This document shows, in pieces, positions 56,290 to 64,000 of a DNA stretch of 64,000 nt. Both the position numbers and the translations under genes were made by a program. Under the pieces are notes generated by a model. That model saw only the letters and a program-made list of their open reading frames with translations. It was not told the origin of the DNA and searched no databases. Within the stretch, counting starts at the first letter, position 1; each line of letters begins with the position of its first letter. The DNA lies in the NCBI GenBank assembly GCA_008704415.1, contig VXIS01000073.1:62001-126000 (forward strand), written 5' to 3'. Source of the DNA: Sphaerosporella brunnea (taxonomy: Eukaryota > Ascomycota > Pezizomycetes > Pezizales > Pyronemataceae).

Positions 56290-56620
56290 GGGTCCAAACA
56301 CTGGCCCTGTTCCCTGTCGCAACGGTCCTACTATGATGAATCCACAGACCCCACGGACTGATGATATACGGGTGCGAAGAGCTTCACCGCATTGTAAGCA
56401 CTTCGCCTTCCTTGGATGGACTTCAAAGGCGTCTGAGACGAGAGATGTTCCCGCAAGCGATTGCCGAGCGCCGCCAACGGTGGTCCACCAGTTGGCATCG
56501 CCGATATGGAGTTACATTTCCGAGGTGGGGCGAGTGGTTGACTGGGGGCACATGGTCTCGCGCACGTCGCAGGCTTGCTTAATAGCGCTGTTCGTTACCG
56601 TAGTTGCTGGGGAGTGTGAG
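56290..56620 (-). pseudogene. Cysteine-cluster gene family, diverged copy 3
   Basis: The minus strand reads KAKCLQCGEALRTRISSVRG then VCGFI. It is collinear with LRCRRL...ACGFC of the middle copy and shares the surrounding GTGGGGTCTGTGGATTC-like and ACAGGGAACAGGG words. The CCTCGGAAATGTAAC word matches copy 1. Broken and incomplete. Confidence 0.3.
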
Positions 56621-56770
56621 TAAAGCCAATAGAAGCGTACCATTCGGGCTGTCAATGTTGATAGTTGGAACCCCCCGCTGTATGTTCCTTGTCGGCGGAG
56701 TTGTTGGTACCGCTGAAGTGTGCAGTCAAGAGTGAATCTTTGTTCGTTACCGGTGGGTAGTAGGTTAGGA

Positions 56771-56898
56771 GTGGATGTTTCTTTGAGGTAAGGGTTACAG
56801 TCCCTACCCACTTGATGGTGGACCCCATTTGATCGTGGATGTTTGTTTGAGGTAAGGGTTACAGTCCCGACCCACTTGATGGTGGACCCCATTTGATA
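56771..56898. repeat. 64-bp tandem repeat, two copies plus a stub
   Basis: Units start GTGGATGTTT at 56771 and 56835, and a third partial one (GTGGAT) begins at 56899. The two full copies differ at a few positions. Confidence 0.95.
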
Positions 56899-56904
56899 GT
56901 GGAT

Positions 56905-57497
56905 TGATCAGATCAGAGGTAATCTCCGGTGAGACACAGAGATTATGCCCACCACGCCCCACGCCACACGCCACACGCCCCTCGCTCCACAATACCGCCT
57001 TCCCGCCCTTCACCCACCAAATTCCGTTCGAACGTCCCGCTCCTTGTCATAGCAACCGCCACTGACCCTTTGGATTGTGAAAATGAAGTCCGGGAAGCAA
57101 AAAATGGGCACAATTGGCAGCCAAGAGTCGGGCGGGTGAGATGCGGGGGGCAACCACAGCCTTAGCGTGGGTAAATATTGTCCTTGATTGTTTTATCTTT
57201 TTGTACAGGTCATCACAGGTGCGCTCGAAGAATTGAACTCGACGGGAGGCTTGAGATTGACCCGTAGGTTCTCCCAACTTGCATCGACAGTCATCAGGCC
57301 ATCCAGGTGTGAGCTGCATTAGATTTTCCGTCACTAGGACAAAAAAAATGAAACCGACGACAGCACGGTAAATTCACAATTCCGAAAGCAAACATTGTAT
57401 GTTGTGTAGTACCCGTGAAAACAAATATTGAATGTAGTGCAGTACGATCGCGGATATTAGCCACCGATACTACCGATACCTGTGTAAGCCAGAGATC
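56905..57497. other. Unassigned spacer
   Basis: No gene recognised. 56950-57020 is C-rich. Confidence 0.4.
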
Positions 57498-57677
57498 TAC
57501 GCATTGTGCACCTGCCGACCTGCAAGAATTACTGCCATCTGCTCGGCGAGCGTGTCGTAACGGTCGGTAAGCATCTTCATCTCGGCCGCGTGGGTCTTCT
57601 TCGTGGCGTTCAGCTCGTCAGTCAGAGTCTTGATCTCGGCCGCCTGCGGCCGCGTGTTGCACTTTCGTGGTGCTCAG

Positions 57678-58329
57678 CAGGGCGGTCAATAGTCCGGCCC
57701 GCCGCCAGGTGAAACGGGGCCCCACGGAGTGGGTCAGGTCGGGTCAGTGACGTGGCAAGCCAGACAGGTTCAGGCCGACATAAGAAAAACCTGGATATCG
57801 GATAGGTGCCGGCCGGTGCCCGGTACCATGAATTAAGGTCGGGTCGGTCGGTCGTTGTGCCGAACGCGGGGCAACAAAAAGCGCTAATGGTTCGGTGCTC
57901 GTTTCGCCGCAGCTAAAGCGTCGATCGCAATCAAAAGACTGGTCGATCCACGCCATAGAATGCCTCAATCCTGGGCGACGGAAGATCTGGTATATGGGGC
58001 GGGTTCTCAAATTCATCAGGTTGAGCGTATGCTGAGTGACTTGGAACAGCAGGCGGCGGAGATGGAGGGGTAGCTGGAGGTCCTTCAGGTTGTTGAATCT
58101 GTATCTCGCGTTCATGTTTCTTTCCTTGATGTATGTGTAAGCAAAAACCTCCAGATGCCTGGCGGGCCTGCCGGGCGCCGGGTACTTCTGGGCCTGGCGG
58201 GTGCCCGTAGGCGCGTGAGTCTCGATCCAAAAAGCCTGGTCCAAAGGGGCCGTGATTTAAAAGCCCGTTTCAATCAGTCCGGTTCAGGCCGCGCTGAAAC
58301 CCGGACTGGCCGGACTTTTGACAGCCCTG
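57678..58329 (-). mobile_element. hAT-type MITE, copy D (652 bp)
   Basis: It starts CAGGGCGGTCAATAGTCC and ends with the inverted CAGGGCTGTCAAAAGTCC. Flanking octamers GTGCTCAG (57670-57677) and ATGCTCAG (58330-58337) differ at one base. The interior is collinear with copy A in reverse. It lies in the coiled-coil pseudogene. Confidence 0.9.
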
Positions 58330-59111
58330 ATGCTCAGCTCGCCGGTGAGAGTCTTGATCTCGGCGGTGTGGCTCTTCTTCGTGGTGCTCAGCTCGTCGGT
58401 GAGAGTCTTGATTTCGCCCGCGTGAGAGTCTTGATTTCGCCCGCGTGAGCCTTCCGGTTTTCTCGCAGCTCCTCGGTCAGTGATTGAACAGCCGTTTGCA
58501 GAGCAGCGTTCTGATTGGTCAGCGTGACGTTCTCCTCGGTAAGAGAGGCAATAGACTCTTCATGGCCATCCACGGTGCTCTGAGTCGCCTCCAGCTAGTT
58601 TTTCAGTCTCTGATGTTGATCGTAGGTCACCAGCACCCTCTCCTTCTAGGCGCGTCGGGTACACTCCCGCTTACAAGCCTGGTTGTACCTTGCTGCAATT
58701 GCCGAAACGTCATAGTTGTGGATGCGTTTCTCGTTGAGATCTTTGACATGTTCGTGGAGGTCTTTCTGGCGATCCGCATCGGGTACGTTTGCCAATCCCC
58801 AGACCTGCAGCTCCCAATGCAGCATATCGCGCAAGATAGCCGCACCCGGCATGTTGTGAGCAAGCCAGACCTCGACGGCATCAATCGCGTCTCCCACCGT
58901 CACCGTGTGCACTGCCTCAGAAAACTGCCACAACAGCGACGGGTTGCGTGAATAGACTTGTGTGAAGCGCTGGATCTCTGCCGTGAAGCGAAGGAAAATT
59001 CCTCCGTTGTCGTCGTTGAGCATGTGCGCGACGAGGTGCACGATGGAGTGCGTCAATAGATGAGACCATAAATCGCGGGTGAGATATTCTCCGCTCACCA
59101 AGCGTATCCAC

Positions 59112-59177
59112 TGTTATATTGTTAGTGGTGTACGAGACCAAACGCAGGCACTGCGATTCGCTTACCCTGACCATTAC
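59112..59177 (-). other. Predicted intron in the coiled-coil pseudogene
   Basis: Minus strand GTAATG donor, CACTAAC branch-like motif 13-19 bases before the AACAG acceptor, 66 nt, phase 0 on both sides. An alternative donor (GTAAGC, ten bases further in) has better consensus but breaks the frame. Confidence 0.5.
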
Positions 59178-59278
59178 CCCGCGGAGCACACGCATGCAGT
59201 TGGTCTGCTCTTGTTCTGTGAGATCGGCGGTGAGACCCGGGTTTTGGACGCGCTCTTACATGCCCCGCGTGACATTGG

Positions 59279-60127
59279 CAAGGCTGTCAAAAGTCCGGCC
59301 AGTCCGGCTTTGAGCGCGGCTGATTGAAACGGGCATTTGAAATCACAGCCCGTTTGGACCACGCTTTTTGGATCGAGACCCAGGGGCCCACGGGCACCTG
59401 CCAGGCCCAGAAGTGCCCGGTGCCCGGCGGGCCCGCCAGGCATCTGTAGTTATTTCCTTACACATACATCAAGGAACGAAACATGAACGCGAGATACAGA
59501 TTAAACAACCTGAAGGATCTCCAGCTACCCCGCTGTTCCAGGTCACTCAGCATATGCGCAACCTGATGAATTTGAGAAGCCGCGCCATATACCAGATCTC
59601 CCCTCGCCCAGGATTCGAGGCATTTTATGGTTTCGATAACATCGACTCCCAAGGAACCGCGCTGATCCGTAATGATGCGTGGAACCCTGGGAATTGTTAG
59701 TGATTCTTCCATCAACACCAACTTCAAAGGAGACTCTCACCAGCTGAACACACGTTCTGAGGATTTCCGCCCCGCCGTATCCCGACTCTCGTCCGAGCTG
59801 CTGTGTTTGGGTTAAAGGGCGTGTTCCGTGAGCCAAACGTCAGCAGTTCCGCTCCGTTTTATTCCGACTCTCGTCCGGGTTGCTGTTTTTGGGGTGGATC
59901 GACCAGTCTTTTGATTGCTTTAGCTGGGGCGAAAACCGAACGATTAGCGCTTTTAGTGGGGCCCGACCTGAGTTCAAGATACCGGGCACCGGCCGGAACC
60001 TATAAGATATCCAGGTTTTTCTTATGCTGGCCCAAAAATGTCGGGCTTGCCACATCACCGGCCCCACCTGACCAGCTCTGTGGGGCCCCGTTTGACCTGG
60101 CTGCCGGCCGGACTATTGACCGCCCTG
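59279..60127 (+). mobile_element. hAT-type MITE, copy E (849 bp, long subfamily)
   Basis: The ends are CAAGGCTGTCAAAAGTCC and the inverted CAGGGCGGTCAATAGTCC. It has an extra 200-bp internal region shared with copy C. Flanking octamers (GACATTGG and ATGGTTCA) do not match, so the copy may have recombined or lost flanking bases. Confidence 0.85.
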
Positions 60128-60252
60128 ATGGTTCACTGCTTCTTGGTCAAGACAACGGTCATGTCTGGGGGCGATAACGAGAGGGTGGCGAATCGGTTGA
60201 CTGTGAGCGACGACGGCATAGTTATATGCTGGGTGTGGTTCTCGGTTCTTTG

Positions 60253-60402
60253 CAGGGGTGCCAATAGACAGGCCGGCACGCGGGGCAAACGGGGCTCCAC
60301 AGGGTAGGCTGGGCTGGGGCGCGTGTCGCGCTTGTCGGATAGGCTCCGGGCCACGTTGTCAATCTCTGGACGCCTGACAGGCACCTTTGGGTGCCGGTTG
60401 TG
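60253..60402 (-). mobile_element. hAT-type MITE, truncated copy G
   Basis: It starts CAGGGGTGCCAATAGACAGG and follows copy B for about 150 bases (ending near a GGGTGCCGGTT word), then diverges. Only one terminal repeat is present. Confidence 0.65.
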
Positions 60403-62732
60403 CTGGTGTTCCTTTTGATGGGAGGAAGATGATGTCGCGCAACCAAGGGCCGATGTTCGTTTTGATGGCAGGAAGATAGGGTTGCAGAATGAAGGGTTGG
60501 TGGTCATGGATGTGAGAGCGTTTCTAAGCGGGTGCGTTGTAGAGTGGTTACTTAGCGAAGAGTAAGGGCAAGCCTGGAACGCTCTGCATACACGATCACT
60601 CTGGCGTTCGGGCTTTCATCTTTTTCGAACAAAAGATTTTTGCCTGATCGCACCCTGCTGGTTCTCCTCGCCTCTCGCGCGGCAGCTGCAATGAGCATGT
60701 CGTTTGAGTGCAGCCGAAGCCGGCGCCGCTTCATTGTCCCTCAACTAAGGGTTAACTCTAATCAATGAACCGCAGACCGACAGCCGCAGCCTAATAGACG
60801 CCCTTTTCTACGTCTTGGTGCTCTCAACACCGCTTCGGAGAATTTCAAGCACTTGTACGTGCTTCGGCTGGGGGAAAAAAGCATTGAATGTTCGGTCTTC
60901 AGCGGTTGTGTATTCGGGATTGAACCTTGGTTAGTTAGCGGTAGTCTTTGACCATGCTCAGGCCACCGTGCGGGCCACGTGATTTGTCCTGATACCATCA
61001 CTGTCGCTGGAAGGAAGTTTCGGTGACATTACGGCCGTGCACAAATGTGCATCAATGCCGTGTGCGTCGCATTCCAGGCTGAGAACATAGCTGGATTTCC
61101 AGGTTTCGACGGATCAGGAGGTTTGAGAGCTCATTCCTGCGGTACGGGATTGACAATCACGTCAAGTAGTGTTCTATCATCCCAAATTTTTCGATCATCG
61201 ATGGTGGCCTTCACTGCCGTGCAGTCACCCATGGTCTACCTAAATATCTCCACCCGTACTGTGTTTGGGTGAATTGTTCAACTTCTGAAAAGTTCGAAGT
61301 TGTGTTGACCCTTGCTTCAACATAATATGAGTAAACATCAACATAATGATAATAATAATAATAATAATAACAATAATAAGAAGAATGAGAACAATAATGA
61401 AATAAAATTCCGCATTGCCAACCTTGCCCACTTGCTTAGAATCCTGCGCTCCCACCAGCACTCCCCCATGACAACATGTTTGAAAAGACCATATGGACGG
61501 TGCCGGAAGATAGCGTCCCACCCAACGAGCTCCAAATGATCAAAGTGCAATAAAAGCGGGAGAATACAACTTTCGATGCGCCGTACTTGGCGAGTAGACC
61601 CACTCCCAGATGTAGACGTTACCCAACGTCGATGGACGCTGTTTACAAAGCTCGTTTCTGTTCACGTCACAAATCGAATTGCCCGCCACAAAGCACCAGA
61701 GTCACCCACAAGAACTTATTGCAACGCTTGCCAGATCTGCTCTGGCAACCACGGCCACTGATACTACCTGTCACCACAATGCTATCGAGTACATGGTGGC
61801 TGCTTTGCCTGCTCCACACTTTGTACGGCCTGACACCGCCGCTCTTTAGCTTTTTCTCCCATTGCATGACGATTCCTGAGAGGGCCGACAGATCGCAACT
61901 CCCGCGTGGTTCAGCGCGAGTGCGGCAACGGACCCGTGGTCCGGAGGTCGTTGATTCCGCCGCCCAAACCTTGGTCGTTTTCGTTTCCGTTCTCGAGCTC
62001 CTTTACCGGTCCTGGTTGTTACCGCAAAGTTTAAAGGGTCAGGGCACGGAATATGCAGGTCTCGAGAGAATAAGCAGGACTAGTTGCGGCGTCGGTTCAA
62101 CATTGGAGCATAGGGTTGGCTAAATGGATGGGTATACCCGCCATAGTCACTGAAACCTTTCCATGGATGTGACGGCGACGATAGATGTGATGGTTACATA
62201 TGTACGTCCGCACAGTAACAGCGCTCACGGCGGCTGATGGATGACGAACGATGTGAAGCACGGATCGCAGAGGTAACGCTCACCTACCTTGTCGTCTTAT
62301 CGATGGGACGAGTCAACAGCTGTGTGGCGACGAGTCGTGAGTACAGCGCCCGTCCACCACCACTCCAGCGGAACTCCAGACCACACATGGCACTCTTGCT
62401 TTGCCCTCGTAACCCACCGACTCTGAGACCAGAGCGTGGTGGCGTCCACCGGAGCGACCAGCATATACAGGCCTCTAACATTGCTTCTCCGAGCGTGACC
62501 GCCACATCGTAGACCTTCCCGCTGAAACCCACGGAGATGCTAGGCGCCGAAAGGAGACATGTGTTCGCACATTGGATCCCCGGGGGTGGATGATGGGATT
62601 ACGATAGGATGAGATGGGATGGGTTGCGAAGAGGATGGGTTCACCATGCGACGGGAGGCGGGAAGGAAATGACGCTCGTCGGCCAGGGAGTGAAGCAGAC
62701 ACACATTGGGATCACAACCTCACACTATGGAT
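60403..62732. other. Gene-poor stretch
   Basis: No recognised gene. It contains an AAT microsatellite at 61344-61380. A plus frame at 61587-62123 (178 codons) competes with other frames and has no motif. Confidence 0.4.
61344..61380 (+). repeat. (AAT)n microsatellite
   Basis: About a dozen AAT/AAC/AAG triplets in a row, with imperfections. Confidence 0.9.
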
Positions 62733-63202
62733 CAGGTCTGTCAACAGTGCGGCCAGTCCGGCTTTGAGCGCGGGCTGAAACGGGCTGTTGAAATCACGGC
62801 CCGTTTGGACCAGGCTTGTTGGATCGAGACCCAGGCGCCTACGGGCACACGCCACGCCCAGACGTACCCGGCACCCGGCGTGCCCGCCCGGCATGTGCAG
62901 TTTTTTACTTACACATACATGAAGAAAAGAAACATGAACGTGAGATACAGAGTCACCAACCTGAGGACCTCTCCATCTCCGCACCCAGCTGTTCCAAGCC
63001 ACACAGCATACGCCCTTCGTGCGCCACAATGGCCGACAGGACCTTGATTTAGGATACCGGGCACCGGCAGACATCTATGATATATCCAGGTTTTTCTTAT
63101 GCTGGCCCGAACCTATTGGGCTTGCCACCTCACCGGGCCGACCTGACCCACTCCGTACTGCCGCATTTGACCGGGCTGCCGGCCGGACTATTGACCGCCT
63201 TG
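62733..63202 (+). mobile_element. hAT-type MITE, copy F (470 bp)
   Basis: It starts CAGGTCTGTCAACAGTGC and ends with the inverted CAAGGCGGTCAATAGTCC. Flanking octamers CTATGGAT (62725-62732) and CTATAGAT (63203-63210) differ at one base. It is shorter than copy A because part of the middle is deleted. Confidence 0.85.
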
Positions 63203-64000
63203 CTATAGATATGAATTGGTGAATGGTTCTGCCTATTCTGATGTTCCACCCCGAGGAGATGAGGACAAAGATTTATCTGGTGGAAAAGCGACTTTCCGTG
63301 ACTTCGGCACAGGTCGACCACTAACATCCGCCACAGCGACGCTGCAGCTTTATGGAGCCACTCAGAACACCCTTCACCCCGCCGCGCCCCGGCCGCACCC
63401 CGGCCACCCCATGCTTCACATACACGCCGCCGCGGCGATACACTGTCACACCCCGATGACCCCGCACAGCCCGGTCACCCCGTCGCGCCCCAGTGTGCCC
63501 CGTCCCGCCCCGGTGCACCTCGCCCTACCCCGGCCTACCTCGTCACGCACCGCCCGCCCGCGCCCCGACCCGTCGCCCCGTGCACAGCTCTAGTTGGGCG
63601 GTGGCGCTTTTTAGGAACCTGCACGGTGTTTCCAGCTGGCTGGGAAGCTTCCACTTCTATTAGCGATGGCGTATCTTATAACTCTCGTGCTGATTACTCA
63701 CCCGTATGCTCGGTGATGGCGGGCGCTTTCATAGTGGTTGAGCAGTCGATTTTGGCCATGGCACCGGCTGCTGTTCCGTCAGCAAGGTGCTCGGTGACAA
63801 TCACTGGCTTGGTCAGTCGCCACAACATGTTCCTGGTGCGCCGACAAATCTCTTACCTTCAGCACCTGCGGGTTTTTTTGCAGCCACAACGCTGGCCGAG
63901 GGTCTGCTTGCGTTGTTGTCGTGGCTCTTTTCCAGCATGGTGGGTCGTTTCGTCGCTGATCAAAAAGACCAGGTGTTGTTGGTCTGATGTGTTGAGGATC
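63203..64000. other. Unassigned end of window with GC-rich repeat
   Basis: No gene recognised. A plus frame at 63787-63987 runs towards the window edge without a known motif. Confidence 0.4.
63370..63590. repeat. GC-rich CCCCGGCC-type repeat, copy 2
   Basis: Irregular CCCCGGCC, CACCCCG and CGCCCCG units. It shares its start with the repeat at 53310-53440. The open frames across it come from composition. Confidence 0.6.

Larger units (their letters stand above)
57498..60219 (-). pseudogene. Coiled-coil protein gene broken by two MITEs, a duplication and stops
   Basis: Minus strand, from right to left. A start peptide MPSSLTVNRFATLSLSPPDM (ATG at 60219) is cut by MITE E. Then GLTADLTEQEQTNCMRVLRG ends at a GTAATGG donor (59177), and a 66-base intron with CACTAAC and AACAG leads into WIRLVSGEYLTRDLWSHLL. 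About 150 residues of globular sequence follow (IVHLVAHMLNDDNGGIFLRF, AVEVWLAHNMPGAAILRDM). A TAG, then KERVLVTYDQHQRLKN, a second TAG, then LEATQSTVDGHEESIASL and a coiled coil (EIKTLTDELSTTKK heptad-like repeats). A 23-bp tandem duplication at 58402-58448 shifts the frame. MITE D then interrupts the coil, and the end AAEMKMLTDRYDTLAEQ stops at 57498. The function is unknown and I know no family match. Confidence 0.55.

Noticed and set aside
47361..58660. TAA/TAG reassigned to glutamine, because several remnants read well with Gln at those codons
   Set aside because: The intact 1466-codon copia frame contains no in-frame TAA or TAG and ends at a TAG exactly at the expected C terminus. The 16.3-kb hAT paralogue has a normal CAG where the 50.8-kb copy has TAG. 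Ordinary C-to-T nonsense mutation explains the data.
59279..60127. An 8-bp target duplication around MITE copy E
   Set aside because: The flanks read GACATTGG and ATGGTTCA, which do not match. The element is called from its ends and interior only.
61587..62123. A 178-codon plus frame
   Set aside because: No recognised domain. The alternative frame over the same bases has a cysteine-rich but stop-interrupted reading. Not supported as a gene.

Overview
The window looks like a transposon graveyard from a eukaryotic nuclear genome, most likely fungal. The fungal call is an inference. It rests on three things: Tad1-like LINE remnants that keep RNase H and CCHC motifs, an LTR element primed by an internal part of the initiator tRNA, and a short predicted intron (about 66 nt) with a CTAAC branch-like motif in one broken gene. 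I see no rRNA, canonical tRNA, bacterial operon or CRISPR array, and no host gene that is convincingly intact. A non-fungal eukaryote cannot be excluded from sequence alone.

The one clearly intact unit is a Ty1/copia retrotransposon on the minus strand (28838-33921). It has two 182-bp LTRs that read as identical, a 5-bp target duplication, a tRNA-iMet anticodon-loop primer site, a purine tract, and a 1466-codon Gag-Pol with every expected catalytic motif. It must be a young insertion.

Region by region. 0-18 kb holds a 580-bp element with perfect 65-bp inverted repeats, three kinds of LINE or gag debris (2.0-2.8, 11.6-12.5 and 13.5 kb) and two internally deleted hAT elements with TAGTGATG-type ends (3.6-5.1 and 16.1-16.9 kb). 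The first of these hosts two smaller nested inverted-repeat units. 18.5-20 kb holds a decayed Mutator-like (MULE) transposase split by a 565-bp hAT-type MITE with an exact 8-bp duplication. 21.8-22.6 kb holds a 260-codon open frame containing a 141-bp (47-codon) in-frame tandem duplication. 23.3-24 kb holds another MITE of the same hAT family. 29-34 kb is the copia element. 36.1-36.85 kb is a polypurine minisatellite. 38-40 kb holds an LTR-like promoter block and a pseudogene with one stop. 43.9-45.4 kb is a LINE with RT, RNase H and CCHC parts. 50.6-51.8 kb is another hAT remnant. 53.5-57 kb holds a possible glycosyltransferase fragment and three diverged copies of a cysteine-containing gene. 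57.5-60.2 kb holds a coiled-coil gene broken by two MITEs, a duplication and nonsense codons. 62.7-63.2 kb is a further MITE.

The strongest story is a family of hAT-type MITEs (ends CAGGGCTGTCAA) with seven full or partial copies between 18.9 and 63.2 kb. Four have recognisable 8-bp target duplications, and they repeatedly interrupt older genes and transposases. Several pseudogene nonsense codons look like CAG-to-TAG changes, and in one case the unmutated CAG is visible in a related copy at 16.3 kb. The rest of the window is diverged sequence with no recognisable gene.
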